Assembly: GCF_015831355.1 (NCBI RefSeq) | Contig: NZ_JADWYR010000001.1 | Coordinates: forward strand, 2,232,001-2,296,000 | Origin: Panacibacter microcysteis | GTDB lineage: Bacteria; Bacteroidota; Bacteroidia; Chitinophagales; Chitinophagaceae | Direction of reading: 5' to 3' | DNA: 64,000 nucleotides | In this document: positions 8,563-17,575 of the stretch, piece by piece | How positions within the stretch are numbered: position 1 is the stretch's first letter | Layout of the letters: each line of letters starts with the position of its first letter | Position numbers and translations under genes: made by a program | The notes under the pieces: model-generated | What the model saw: only the letters and a program-made list of their open reading frames with translations | The model's database searches: none | Told to the model about the DNA's origin: nothing

Positions 8563-8804
8563 TGGCATCGCCTGTTGTGTCACTCTCTTGAACGTTCCGT
8601 TTTTTATGGCGGCTGTAGCGTTCCGGTTCGTACTCCATGCACTCTGTGCAAACGCTCTGTGTACTCTGTGGTTAAGAATACAAACCACAGAGTTAAAGGA
8701 GTAAGAGCACGGAGTACACAGAGCCATTGAAACATGCATGTACCGCTGCGAACAGCCGCCATGAAAAACTACAGTACAAGTGTGCGACGCAAGGAACGAT
8801 GCCA
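8563..8804. repeat. Paired dispersed repeat (MITE-like element), type B left end and type A right end
   Basis: The left end (TGGCATCGCCTGTTGTGTCA..., core 8574-8593) and right end (core GTACAAGTGTGCGACGCAAG, 8774-8793, closing with GATGCCA) are inverted with respect to each other. A second inverted arm lies inside: TTTATGGCGGCTGTAGCG on the left, and CGCTGCGAACAGCCGCCATG near 8743-8762 on the right. The arm contains the small hairpin GCTG-TTCG-CAGC when read outward-in. The 90-bp centre holds nested inverted repeats. There is no coding capacity. The element accounts for most of the 447-bp gap between typA and the PfkB gene. Confidence 0.85.
8655..8723. repeat. Nested inverted repeats inside the paired element
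   Basis: Two perfect 11-bp inverted repeats share three bases. CTCTGTGTACT (8655-8665) pairs with AGTACACAGAG (8713-8723). ACTCTGTGGTT (8663-8673) pairs with AACCACAGAGT (8683-8693). This would form a two-part cruciform or RNA hairpin. Confidence 0.75.
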
Positions 8805-8886
8805 CTACTGCAAAAGCCGGCTCAACAGCTATAAAACCATATACTACAACCCGTAAATAAATCTGCCGTATGTGCGCCAAATGCAA

Positions 8887-8894
8887 TAGGTTTG
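8887..8894 (+). promoter_or_regulatory. Putative minus-7 box of the PfkB-kinase gene
   Basis: TAGGTTTG is a perfect TAnnTTTG match, 19 bp upstream of the ATG. It lies outside and downstream of the paired repeat, so the repeat does not carry this promoter box. Confidence 0.55.
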
Positions 8895-8913
8895 CGCCGT
8901 TTAAAATTCTACT

Positions 8914-9837
8914 ATGAGTTTAGTTGTTGTTGGTACCATGGCCTTTGATGCCATTGAAACGCCGTTTGGCAAAACAGACAAAATTATTGGTGGTTCTGCC
9001 ACATATGTTGCATATACTGCCAGCAACTTTATCAAAGATGTGCAGCAGGTTTCTATTGTAGGGTACGATTACCCGCAGGAAGAACTCGATGATCTTTCTG
9101 CAAGGGGTGTTGACCTTGCAGGTGTGGAAATAGTGCCGGATAAAAAGTCATTCTTCTGGAGCGGCCGCTACCACATGGATATGAATACAAGGGACACACT
9201 GGTTACCGACCTTAATGTACTCGCAGATTTTAACCCTGTACTGCCGGAAGCATACCGCGATGCGGAGTTTGTAATGCTGGGCAACCTGGTACCAAAAATA
9301 CAACAGAGCGTTATTCAGCAAATGAACAAACGCCCTAAACTGATTGTGATGGATACTATGAACTTCTGGATGGAAGTTGCCATGGATGACCTGAAAGTTA
9401 CACTGAGCATGGTAGATGTATTGCTTATCAACGACAGCGAAGCAAGACAACTCAGCGGGGAATTTTCGCTGGTAAAAGCAGCAAAGAAAATTCTTACCAT
9501 GGGCCCAAAATACCTCATCATCAAAAAAGGCGAACATGGTGCATTGCTGTTTCATGGCAATGATGTGTTCTTTGCGCCTGCATTACCATTGGAAGAAGTG
9601 TTTGACCCCACAGGTGCAGGAGATACGTTTGCAGGCGGCTTTATTGGCCACCTGGCCAAAACAAAAGACATCTCTTTCGAGAACATGAAAACAGCCATTA
9701 TTGTTGGTTCTGCAATGGCCAGCTACTGCGTGGAAAAATTTGGTGCAGAACGCCTAAAAGAAATTACAAGGGCAGATATTGATGCAAGACTGAACGAGTT
9801 TGTACAGCTCGTAAGCTTCGATATTACGCTTGCCTGA
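8914..9837 (+). CDS. PfkB-family carbohydrate/nucleoside kinase
   Basis: The 307-residue protein starts MSLVVVGTMAFDAIETPFG and contains the N-terminal glycine motif (GGSATYVAYTASNF) and the C-terminal PfkB signature DPTGAGDTFAGGF, with the catalytic base expected at D237. The ribokinase fold is complete. Ribokinase, adenosine kinase and fructokinase-like specificities are all possible; the substrate cannot be assigned from sequence alone. A terminator follows 21 bp after the stop, so it is monocistronic. Confidence 0.93.
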   Translation: MSLVVVGTMAFDAIETPFGKTDKIIGGSATYVAYTASNFIKDVQQVSIVGYDYPQEELDDLSARGVDLAGVEIVPDKKSFFWSGRYHMDMNTRDTLVTDLNVLADFNPVLPEAYRDAEFVMLGNLVPKIQQSVIQQMNKRPKLIVMDTMNFWMEVAMDDLKVTLSMVDVLLINDSEARQLSGEFSLVKAAKKILTMGPKYLIIKKGEHGALLFHGNDVFFAPALPLEEVFDPTGAGDTFAGGFIGHLAKTKDISFENMKTAIIVGSAMASYCVEKFGAERLKEITRADIDARLNEFVQLVSFDITLA

Positions 9838-9858
9838 TAAAGGCCGCTTCCTTTCTTC

Positions 9859-9890
9859 AAAAAACTTCCTCGTGTACAGGAAGTTTTTTT
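9859..9890 (+). terminator. Rho-independent terminator
   Basis: An 11-12 bp stem AAAAAACTTCCT / AGGAAGTTTTTT with a 7-nt loop and a T run follows the PfkB gene. Confidence 0.9.
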
Positions 9891-9921
9891 ACTTTTCGGG
9901 TTTACTAAAAGCATATACAAT

Positions 9922-11955
9922 ATGAAAATGAGATTGCCTGTACTCTCATTGGTTTCACTGGCAGCAGTAACCGGTTGCGCAGATAAGCAAACCAATGAGA
10001 AGACCACACAAAAATTTGTAGAAACCGCTTATATGGATTCTTCGGTAAAACCCGGCGATGATTTCTACATGTTTGTGAATGGTAAATGGTTGAAGACCGC
10101 TACGATACCATCCACAGAATTTGGCGTGGGTTCGTTTATCGACCTGATGAATAAAACCCGCGACAACCTGAAAACGGTTATTGAAGAAGCGGGCAAAGGC
10201 AGTGCTGCCGCAGGCAGCATAGAGCAAAAAGTGGGCGACTTTTACGCATCAGGAATGGATTCTTTAACCATTGAAAAACTGGGCTATGAGCCTGTAAAAC
10301 CTGCGCTGGAGCAGATCAGTGGTATTACCAATACACAACAACTGATGAATTTTGTTGCCAGCCAGCAAAAGCTTATGAACAATACTTTATTCAGCATTCT
10401 GATAGGCGCAGATGAAAAGAACAGCTCGGTAAACATTCTTTCTTTTTACCAGGGCGGTTTAGGTTTACCAGAACGCGATTATTATTTTAAGACAGATGCA
10501 GAAACAAAGAAAGTGGTAGATGCCTACAAGACCTACATGCAGCAATTGTTTAAGCTTACCGGCGATGATTCTGTAACCGCTGCAAAAAATGCGGCCAATG
10601 TATTTGCATTGGAAACACAACTGGCCACCAGCCATAAAACAAATGTTGAGCTTAGAGATCCGGAAAGCAATTACCATAAAATGGCCGTTGCAGCACTTCA
10701 TACACAAATGCCGCAGTTTGGCTGGACAAACGTGCTAAACGAAATAGGTGCAAAAGCAGATTCTGTAAATGTGGGCCAGCCTGCATTCTATGCAAAAGTC
10801 AATGAACTGCTGCGCGCCACATCCCTTGAAACATGGAAGCAGTACCTGCGTTTCAATGTACTCAACGATGCGGCCAATGCACTCAGCAGCAATTTTGTAA
10901 ATGCCAAATTTGCCTATGGCAAAACACTTAGCGGCCAGGAAGAACTAAAGCCACGCTGGCAGCGCATTACAGCCAATACTGAAAATAATCTGAGAGATGC
11001 ATTGGGGCAACTGTATGTAAAAAAATATTTTACTGAAGATGCCAAAAAGAGAATGCTTGAGCTGGTAAACAACCTGCAGAAAGCACTGGAGGTAAGAATA
11101 GCGAAACTCGACTGGATGAGCGACAGCACCAAGACGAAGGCCAAAGAAAAGCTGCAAACCATCATCAAAAAAATCGGCTTTCCTGATAAGTGGAGAGATT
11201 ACAGCAATGTAACCATCGATAAAAATAAATATTTCGAAAACCTGCAATCATGTGCACGCAACGAGTTTCAATACCAGGTAAACAAAGCAGGCAAACCTGT
11301 AGATAAAACAGAGTGGGATCTTTCAACTTCTGAGATCAATGCATATTACAACCCAACGTTTAACGAGATCGTTTTTCCCGCGGGTATATTGCAGTTTCCA
11401 TTTTTCGATCTTAATGCAGATGATGCTATCAACTATGGTGGTATAGGTATGGTTATCGGGCATGAGATAACACATGGTTTTGATGACCAGGGCGCGCAGT
11501 ATGATAAAGATGGTAACCTGAGATTGTGGTGGAGCAAAGATGATTATGCAAAGTTCCAGGAAAAAGGCAAGAAAGAAATTGCGTTGTATAACAGCTTTAC
11601 GGTGCTTGATTCGCTGCATGTGAACGGCGCCTTAACAAACGGTGAAAACATTGCAGACCTTGGCGGTGTAAACATTGCTTACGATGCGTTTAAAATGACC
11701 AAACAGGGCCAGGATACCGCCAAGATCGATGGGCTTACACCAGACCAGCGTTTCTTTATTTCGGTGGCGCAAATCTGGCGGCTGAAATTTAAAGATGAGT
11801 TTGTGCGCAGCCAGGTAAATACAGATGTACACTCACCTGCCAACTGGCGTGTAAACGGCCCGCTGATGAACGTGGAAGCTTTCTATAAAGCCTTCAATGT
11901 ACAGCCCGGAGAGAAGATGTACAGGCCAGACAGTGCCAGGGTAAAAATATGGTAG
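9922..11955 (+). CDS. M13-family zinc metallopeptidase (PepO/neprilysin-like) lipoprotein
   Basis: 677 residues. The N-terminus MKMRLPVLSLVSLAAVTGC is a lipoprotein signal with acylated Cys at residue 19. The M13 N-terminal domain begins at DSSVKPGDDFYMFVNGKWL. The catalytic site is intact: HEITH at H514-E515-H518, third ligand E575 in ENIADLGG, the NAYYNP substrate-binding motif upstream, and the C-terminal CxxW-like region ending KMYRPDSARVKIW. M13 oligopeptidases cleave short peptides on the amino side of hydrophobic residues, here probably in the periplasm. Length is normal. Flanked by terminators on both sides, so transcribed alone. Confidence 0.95.
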   Translation: MKMRLPVLSLVSLAAVTGCADKQTNEKTTQKFVETAYMDSSVKPGDDFYMFVNGKWLKTATIPSTEFGVGSFIDLMNKTRDNLKTVIEEAGKGSAAAGSIEQKVGDFYASGMDSLTIEKLGYEPVKPALEQISGITNTQQLMNFVASQQKLMNNTLFSILIGADEKNSSVNILSFYQGGLGLPERDYYFKTDAETKKVVDAYKTYMQQLFKLTGDDSVTAAKNAANVFALETQLATSHKTNVELRDPESNYHKMAVAALHTQMPQFGWTNVLNEIGAKADSVNVGQPAFYAKVNELLRATSLETWKQYLRFNVLNDAANALSSNFVNAKFAYGKTLSGQEELKPRWQRITANTENNLRDALGQLYVKKYFTEDAKKRMLELVNNLQKALEVRIAKLDWMSDSTKTKAKEKLQTIIKKIGFPDKWRDYSNVTIDKNKYFENLQSCARNEFQYQVNKAGKPVDKTEWDLSTSEINAYYNPTFNEIVFPAGILQFPFFDLNADDAINYGGIGMVIGHEITHGFDDQGAQYDKDGNLRLWWSKDDYAKFQEKGKKEIALYNSFTVLDSLHVNGALTNGENIADLGGVNIAYDAFKMTKQGQDTAKIDGLTPDQRFFISVAQIWRLKFKDEFVRSQVNTDVHSPANWRVNGPLMNVEAFYKAFNVQPGEKMYRPDSARVKIW

Positions 11956-11972
11956 TAACAAAGCGATCTGGT

Positions 11973-12007
11973 AAAAAAAGCATCAACCGTGGTTGGTGCT
12001 TTTTTTA
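11973..12007 (+). terminator. Rho-independent terminator
   Basis: A stem of about 14 bp, AAAAGCATCAACC / GGTTGGTGCTTTT with one G-U pair, and a T run, just after the M13 gene. Confidence 0.9.
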
Positions 12008-12034
12008 TGGTGTGTAGCCGGCAGCGGTTTTTCA

Positions 12035-12323
12035 TGGCAGCGCCGATTGTGTCACTCACTTGTACGTTCTGTTGTTATGGCGGCTGCAGCGTTCCGGTTC
12101 AATACTCCATAAACATGTTGAAAATGCATCTGTGCCTGTATGGTTAAAATTTGGAAATACAAAACCACAGCGAGAAAGTAGTTGAGAAGCGCACAGCACC
12201 TTTGCGATGCTTTGTGACCTTTTGCCGTTGCGGTTTAAAAGTATTCAAAGCATGCCTGTACCGCTGCGCACAGCTGCCATAAAAAACTGTTGTACAAGAG
12301 TGCGACGCAAGGAACGATGCCAC
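12035..12323. repeat. Paired dispersed repeat (MITE-like element), type B left end and type A right end
   Basis: The left core is at 12046-12065 (ATTGTGTCACTCACTTGTAC) with inner arm TTATGGCGGCTGCAGCG. The right core is at 12292-12311 (GTACAAGAGTGCGACGCAAG) with inner arm CCGCTGCGCACAGCTGCCAT. In the right arm the hairpin loop has changed (GCTG-CGCA-CAGC read on the plus strand) while both stems are kept. The interior is unlike that of the 8.6-kb copy except for a CTGTG/GGTT...AACCACAG stretch near 12130-12170. It fills most of the 428-bp gap between two convergent transcription units and has no ORF. Confidence 0.84.
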
Positions 12324-12383
12324 CGGTTATGTTGCCGGGCTCATCAGTGTCCGCACTGTTCATTCAGCGTATACGCGTAAACG

Positions 12384-13502
12384 TTATGCACGTTTCCTGT
12401 AGCTCAATACAGCCCATGTATTAAGTGCAACCGCAAAACCCAGTACAATAAGGATATGCCTGCTTATATCTGCAAGGCTGCTGCCTTTTAGTACTACCAT
12501 ACGCATCACTTCTATAAAATAAGAAACAGGATTGAAACGTGTGATCCATTGTGCCCATTCAGGCATACTGTCAATAGGTGTATAAAGACCGCTCATGAGC
12601 ACAAAGATCATCATCATAAAAAAGGAGATAAGCATGGCCTGCTGCTGCGTGGCACAATAGGTGGAAAGCAGCAGACCCAACCCCAGCACAGCCAGTAAAT
12701 ACACCGCTGCAAAAATGTATATGGTAAATAAACTGCCAGCCGGTATAATGCCGTATGCAATGCGTGCAATGCTTAAACCAATGGTGAGTATAACAAGCCC
12801 AAGCACCCAGAAAGGAATCAGCTTGCCTAAAATAAAATGATATTTTTTAATAGGCGTTACATTGATCTGCTCAATGGTGCCGCTCTCTTTTTCTTTTACA
12901 ATATTCAGCGATGCAAGGAAAGAACCAACCATGGTTAATAATATCACCAGTATGCCGGGCACCATAAAGAATTTGTAATTCATGAGCGGGTTAAACCAGT
13001 TGCTGTAAGTAACATTGATGGCAGGCGTATGATTAACCCGTGGTAGCTGTACAAATTTTACCCGCAGTTCCTGGTTGTAATCTGTAATAATGCTTTGCAG
13101 GTAAGCCGCGCCAAGTCCGGCTTTTACGCCATTGATGGCATTAACGGCAATCAGTACTTCGGCCTGCTGCTCTTTCACAAAGTCTTTCTCAAACCCAAGC
13201 GGAATTTCGAGGATGATATCTGCATTGTCGCTTTCCATTTCATGCAGGGCTTCTTTATAAGAGGCAGTGTACTGGTCGAGTTGAAAATAACCTGACGCTG
13301 TTATTTTGTTGATGAGTGTTTGGGTGTATGTGCTGCGGTTATGGTCTACTACCGCAAGCTTTATGTTCTTCACTTCATAGTCGGCAGCCATAGGCAGCAC
13401 AATCAGTTGCATGGCAGGCATCATGAAAATAACGCGCAGTATTCCCGGATCGCGGAAAATCTGTTTAAATTCTTTTTGTAAGAGAAATAATAATGTGCGC
13501 AT
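12384..13502 (-). CDS. ABC-2 type transporter permease (YhhJ/YbhR-like)
   Basis: 372 residues. The topology is of the ABC-2 exporter type: one N-terminal helix (IFMMPAMQLIVLPMAADY), an extracytoplasmic domain of about 150 residues, and then five helices from ~180 on (FMVPGILVILLTMVGSFLASLNIVKEKESGTIEQINVTPI, containing the conserved EKExGTxEQ loop of the family). Last gene of the efflux operon; it starts 18 bp after the upstream permease. The two permeases probably form the heterodimeric membrane part of a tripartite exporter for drugs or other amphiphiles. Confidence 0.93.
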   Translation of the reverse strand: MRTLLFLLQKEFKQIFRDPGILRVIFMMPAMQLIVLPMAADYEVKNIKLAVVDHNRSTYTQTLINKITASGYFQLDQYTASYKEALHEMESDNADIILEIPLGFEKDFVKEQQAEVLIAVNAINGVKAGLGAAYLQSIITDYNQELRVKFVQLPRVNHTPAINVTYSNWFNPLMNYKFFMVPGILVILLTMVGSFLASLNIVKEKESGTIEQINVTPIKKYHFILGKLIPFWVLGLVILTIGLSIARIAYGIIPAGSLFTIYIFAAVYLLAVLGLGLLLSTYCATQQQAMLISFFMMMIFVLMSGLYTPIDSMPEWAQWITRFNPVSYFIEVMRMVVLKGSSLADISRHILIVLGFAVALNTWAVLSYRKRA

Positions 13503-13520
13503 ATCAATAAACTTTAAAGC

Positions 13521-14627
13521 TCATGCAAGCCTTATTTTAAATTTCCTGATCGCAAGCAATAATAAAAAAACAGTCATGCCCAAAAGGATGAGTGTTTCTT
13601 TCCATACGCCGGTTATATCAAGCCCTTTGATCATTACCGACCTTACCACCTGGTAAAACCATCTTGCCGGTACCGCATGGGAAATAACCTGCAGCGGCAG
13701 TGGCATATTCTCAACCGGGAACATAAAACCGCTGAGCATAACAGTTGGTAAAAACATACCTGTAAGTGAAATGAACATGGCTGTTTGTTGGGAATCTGTA
13801 ACAGCCGAGATGAACAAACCAAAAGATAAACAGGTAATGGTAAACAAAATGCTTTCTCCCATTAACAATACGATGTTTCCTTTGATCGGCACATCTAAAA
13901 CAAATACGCTCAGCAACAGGATGCTGATGATGTTTACTACAGACAGCAGTAAATAAGGTACCGCTTTGGCCGTTACAATTTTGAGCGGCTGTACGGGTGA
14001 TACCAGCATAACTTCCATCGTGCCCATTTCTTTTTCCCGTACAATGGTAATGGCGGTCATCATGGTACATACCAGCATCAGCACCATTGCCATTACACCC
14101 GGCACAAAACTGTATGCGCCCTTTAACTGCGGGTTATACAGCATGCGTACCTGTGTGTTGATGATGTACGGTATCTGTTGATCCTGCAAGAGCCGCTGGT
14201 TGTAATCTCTTATAACGGCCGATGCGTAGTTGATGAGTGTGGTGGCCGTATTAGGGTCAGAGGCATCAGCAATCAACTGCACATTCACCTGGTTAAGGTG
14301 TTGCAGATCGCTTTGAAAATTGGCCGGCAATACAATCACCATTTTTGCCTGCCCGCTTTTAAAGATGGCGTCAATATCCTGCTGCCTATGCAGGTTGGCC
14401 TGTATATCAAAATATTTACTGGCGCTTATTTCCGTTAAAAGCCCCGCCGTAGCTGCATCGTGCGACTGGTCGAAGATGGCGATCCTGGCATTCTTTACCT
14501 CATTGGTCAATGCAAAACCAAAGATGATGATCTGTATTACGGGCATGGCCAGCAAAATGAACATGGTACGTTTATCCCGCCAGATATGGTAAAACTCTTT
14601 TCGTACAAATGATAAAAATTGTTTCAT
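13521..14627 (-). CDS. ABC-2 type transporter permease (YbhS-like)
   Basis: 368 residues, same architecture as its neighbour: a first helix at residues ~20-42 (MFILLAMPVIQIIIFGFAL), a large periplasmic domain, then AYSFVPGVMAMVLMLVCTMMTAITIVREKEMGTMEVMLVSPV with the characteristic REKExGTxE motif, and four more helices. It pairs with the downstream permease (paralogue in tandem). A repeat copy lies in the 182-bp space separating it from the upstream ATPase gene, an unusually wide gap for this operon. Confidence 0.93.
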   Translation of the reverse strand: MKQFLSFVRKEFYHIWRDKRTMFILLAMPVIQIIIFGFALTNEVKNARIAIFDQSHDAATAGLLTEISASKYFDIQANLHRQQDIDAIFKSGQAKMVIVLPANFQSDLQHLNQVNVQLIADASDPNTATTLINYASAVIRDYNQRLLQDQQIPYIINTQVRMLYNPQLKGAYSFVPGVMAMVLMLVCTMMTAITIVREKEMGTMEVMLVSPVQPLKIVTAKAVPYLLLSVVNIISILLLSVFVLDVPIKGNIVLLMGESILFTITCLSFGLFISAVTDSQQTAMFISLTGMFLPTVMLSGFMFPVENMPLPLQVISHAVPARWFYQVVRSVMIKGLDITGVWKETLILLGMTVFLLLLAIRKFKIRLA

Positions 14628-14695
14628 AAGCCCTGTCTCGCTGAAGGAGCATGAAGAAAATTGAAATATATGTTGTTGTCAGCTGTTGTTTTTCA

Positions 14696-14725
14696 TGGCA
14701 GCTTCGTTGTGTCACTCACTTGTAC
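14696..14725 (-). repeat. Dispersed intergenic repeat, type B core, solo left-facing copy within an operon
   Basis: The core GTTGTGTCACTCACTTGTAC (14706-14725) is preceded by TGGCAGCTTC. It separates the ATPase and permease genes of the same export system. Confidence 0.85.
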
Positions 14726-14809
14726 TTCCTGTTCAATATTGAGCTGAACGTTGAAGTTTGCAAAGACCCAAAAGCTACTTTTTTCTTTACAGCAACCAGC
14801 CTTTAAAAA

Positions 14810-15556
14810 TCAGTCAGCACTCCTGCTGGCCTTCCTTGCCAGTTGCACAAACACTTCGTCCATCGATGCGGCATTAAACTGCTCTTTAAGTTTGGAAGGC
14901 GAATCCAGCGCGTCAATCCTGCCATCTACCATTATCGATACACGGTTACAATACTCTGCCTCGTCCATGTAGTGCGTTGTAACGAAGATGGTAATGCCGG
15001 TAGCTGCAGCAGCATAAATCAGGTTCCAGAATTCCCGGCGTGTAACAGGGTCTACGCCGCCGGTAGGTTCATCTAAAAAAACGATCTGTGGTTCGTGAAA
15101 AACCGCAACTGAAAATGCCAGCTTCTGCTTCCAGCCAGGTGGTAATGAACGTACCAGTTTATCAGCTTCTGCTTCCAGGTGCAACTGTTGCAGCAGTATG
15201 GCAGTTTTGTCTTTGATAAACCGGTTGCTTTTGCCATAAATACCTGCATACAGGCGTATATTTTCCCGCACGGTCAGATCTTCGTACAAGGAAAATTTCT
15301 GGCTCATATAACCGATGCTGCGTTTAATCTTTTCCGTTTGTTTGTACACATCAAAACCAGCGATGATGGCTTTGCCGGATGTTGGCAAACTTAGCCCGCA
15401 CAACATGCGCATGGCCGTTGTTTTACCTGCGCCATTGGCACCAAGAAAACCAAATATTTCGCCTTTGTACACATCAAAGGAAATATTGTCAACCGCTGTA
15501 AAATCTCCAAAGCGTTTGGTTAATGATGCTGTTGATATAATCTTCTCTGTAAGCAT
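14810..15556 (-). CDS. ABC transporter ATP-binding protein (second NBD, degenerate signature)
   Basis: 248 residues. Walker A GANGAGKTT (about residues 39-47), Q-loop MSQKFSLYEDLTVREN, Walker B IVFLDEPTGGVDP, H-loop TTHYMDEAEYC. The signature reads LPPGWKQKLAF instead of LSGGQ. This form is usual in one half of the YbhF-type double ATPase, so it is probably a family trait rather than decay. In Escherichia coli YbhF the two NBDs are fused; here they are separate genes with a 1-bp gap. Its start is 1 bp from the stop of the partner. Confidence 0.94.
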   Translation of the reverse strand: MLTEKIISTASLTKRFGDFTAVDNISFDVYKGEIFGFLGANGAGKTTAMRMLCGLSLPTSGKAIIAGFDVYKQTEKIKRSIGYMSQKFSLYEDLTVRENIRLYAGIYGKSNRFIKDKTAILLQQLHLEAEADKLVRSLPPGWKQKLAFSVAVFHEPQIVFLDEPTGGVDPVTRREFWNLIYAAAATGITIFVTTHYMDEAEYCNRVSIMVDGRIDALDSPSKLKEQFNAASMDEVFVQLARKASRSAD

Positions 15557-15557
15557 A

Positions 15558-16478
15558 TTAATTTTTCATCAGTTGCATAAACCGGTCTTCTATACCAGGT
15601 GTTGTACGCTTAATTGTAACGTTGTAATTGTTCTTACGCTCAAGGAAATGACAGAGATCCGTTTCATCAAATACATCCTGCATAACAGCATGATGGTACT
15701 CACCAAAAGAGTAAACATCTTTTATCAAAGCGTAGCCGCCAAGATCTTTCAGCAGCTTATACATATCGTCGGCTTTTATAGCAAGTACCGGTTCTTTAAA
15801 TTCAGCGATGATCTGTTGCGGTGTGCCGGCAGAGAGTATACTGCCATCCTGCATCAGTGCAATACGGTCGCACAAACCTGCCTCATCCATGTAAGGGGTA
15901 GAGACGAGAATCGTAATACCCTGCTGCTTTAGCCGTTTCAGCATTTCCCAGAATTCTTTTCTTGATACGGCATCTACGCCGGTGGTGGGCTCATCAAGAA
16001 AAAGCACTGTGGGGCGGTGTATAAGCGCACAACTTAAAGCCAGCTTCTGTTTCATACCCCCGGAAAGTTTTCCCGCCTTTCTCTTTTTAAAGGGCTCTAT
16101 CTGTATATAAATGTCTTTTACCAGGTCGTAGTTATCTTCAATCGAGGTATTAAAGATGGTAGCAAAGAACTGCATGTTTTCTTCTACAGTAAGGTCCTGG
16201 TACAAAGAAAACCTGCCCGGCATGTAACCAACCCTGTTGCGTATGGCTTTGTAATCTTTTACAATATCAAAACCATCAACAGTTGCATAACCACCATCCG
16301 GTAAAAGCAGTGTGGTAAGCATCCTGAATAGAGAAGTTTTGCCAGCGCCGTCAGGGCCGATAATACCAAACAATTCAGCAGGAAGCACATCGAAAGACAC
16401 CGTTTTTACGGCTTCTACAACGGCTTTCTTTGTACCATAATTTTTTATAAGGTTATTTACTGATACGGCTGCGTTCAT
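15558..16478 (-). CDS. ABC transporter ATP-binding protein (first NBD, canonical signature)
   Basis: 306 residues. Walker A GPDGAGKTS, Q-loop MPGRFSLYQDLTVEEN, signature LSGGMKQKLAL, Walker B VLFLDEPTTGVDA, and STPYMDEAGLC at the H-loop, where the switch histidine appears replaced by proline/tyrosine (the partner has TTHYMDEAE). A C-terminal extension of about 70 residues (LAIKADDMYKLLKDLGGYAL...) resembles the regulatory tail of drug-export NBDs. Together with the 14.8-kb gene it should form a heteromeric ATPase in which only some sites are fully competent. Confidence 0.93.
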   Translation of the reverse strand: MNAAVSVNNLIKNYGTKKAVVEAVKTVSFDVLPAELFGIIGPDGAGKTSLFRMLTTLLLPDGGYATVDGFDIVKDYKAIRNRVGYMPGRFSLYQDLTVEENMQFFATIFNTSIEDNYDLVKDIYIQIEPFKKRKAGKLSGGMKQKLALSCALIHRPTVLFLDEPTTGVDAVSRKEFWEMLKRLKQQGITILVSTPYMDEAGLCDRIALMQDGSILSAGTPQQIIAEFKEPVLAIKADDMYKLLKDLGGYALIKDVYSFGEYHHAVMQDVFDETDLCHFLERKNNYNVTIKRTTPGIEDRFMQLMKN

Positions 16479-16554
16479 GGTTTAAAAATTTCTTTGTTGA
16501 CTGGCAGACCTCCTCCGAAACCACTCTATGCAAAGGAGAAGGGCTTTAACCGGG

Positions 16555-17511
16555 TTATTTGGTTTCTTTGTTTGCCGCAGGTGTTAATTGTACTTCGCCA
16601 TACATGCCTATTTTTAAATAGCCATCGTTCTTTACTTTTATTTTTACTGCATACACAAGATTTGCCCGTTCATCTTTTGTCTGTATCGTTTTTGGTGTAA
16701 ATTCTGCTTTACCAGCTATCCAGGTTATAACACCGTCGTATGTTTTGTAACTGTCTTTACCGTCATCTACCAATACTTTTACCTGCTGCTGCAGTTGTAC
16801 GTTCGGCAAATCTTCTCCCGAAATATAGGCGCGAAGGTTAAGAACACGGAGGTCTGCTATTTTATATAACGCTTTGCCACTTGCGGTCAGTTCACCCTGC
16901 TGGGCATATTTGGCTATAACGGTACCTGCCATCGGGTTAGTGATGGTAGCTTTGGATAGCTGTTCATCAATCAGCGCCACCTGTTTTTTCAGCGGGTCGC
17001 TTTCACTGAGTATGCTGCGGTTTTGTGTGCCGGTGTTGCTTTGCTGTACAGCAATCTGCTGTTGTGTTACCAGCATTTGTTTTTGCAACTGGTCAACCTG
17101 TGCATTCAGGTCATCCAGTTGTTTCTGCGTTGCAGCCTGTGCTTCTACCAGCCGCTGAAAACGGTTCCGTTCGTTGATTGTATGATCCAGCTGCGATTGT
17201 TGTACAGCCAGTTGATTGCGCAGTAGTTTTATCTGCGGCTGCACGTCTGCGGTCTTTTGCGAAAGCGATTGTAGGGTTGCCTGCACCTGTTGTTTTTGCA
17301 ACACGAGGTTGGTAGAATCTATCAGGCCAACTGCCTCGTCTTTTGAGAGATTATCACCTTCGTTTACTGTAAAAGAAAGCAGTTGCCCTGTTTGCTGCGC
17401 CGATACAATTACTTCATCAGCTTCAAAGGTGCCCGATGCATCGTAATTGTTTTTTTTGTTACTGCAGGCGAGCAGCAGTACCAGCAGCAATATTGAAGTT
17501 GCCTTTCTCAT
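16555..17511 (-). CDS. HlyD-family periplasmic adaptor lipoprotein
   Basis: 318 residues. Lipoprotein signal MRKATSILLLVLLLACSNKKN with lipid Cys at residue 16. The biotinyl-lipoyl-like half (GTFEADEVIVSAQQTGQLLSFTVNEGDNL) is followed by a long coiled-coil hairpin of Gln-rich heptads (residues ~70-165), and a beta-barrel domain (AGTVIAKYAQQGELTASGKALYKIADLRVLNLRAYI). It bridges the inner-membrane ABC exporter to an outer-membrane channel. No TolC-type gene lies in this operon; one lies at the far end of the window (62.8 kb). Transcribed just ahead of the ATPase genes. Confidence 0.95.
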   Translation of the reverse strand: MRKATSILLLVLLLACSNKKNNYDASGTFEADEVIVSAQQTGQLLSFTVNEGDNLSKDEAVGLIDSTNLVLQKQQVQATLQSLSQKTADVQPQIKLLRNQLAVQQSQLDHTINERNRFQRLVEAQAATQKQLDDLNAQVDQLQKQMLVTQQQIAVQQSNTGTQNRSILSESDPLKKQVALIDEQLSKATITNPMAGTVIAKYAQQGELTASGKALYKIADLRVLNLRAYISGEDLPNVQLQQQVKVLVDDGKDSYKTYDGVITWIAGKAEFTPKTIQTKDERANLVYAVKIKVKNDGYLKIGMYGEVQLTPAANKETK

Positions 17512-17575
17512 ATTACCTGTTGTGTTTTGTAGTTTTATTTTTTGTTACCAGCTTTGGTATTACTGTTCACCGTTC

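Noticed and set aside
8515-8886. Small ORFs reading across the repeats (products containing RRTLV or SHTCTV)
   Set aside because: The same peptides recur wherever the repeat occurs (for example near 4560, 29150, 38000 and 56980), so they are translations of the repeat and not genes.
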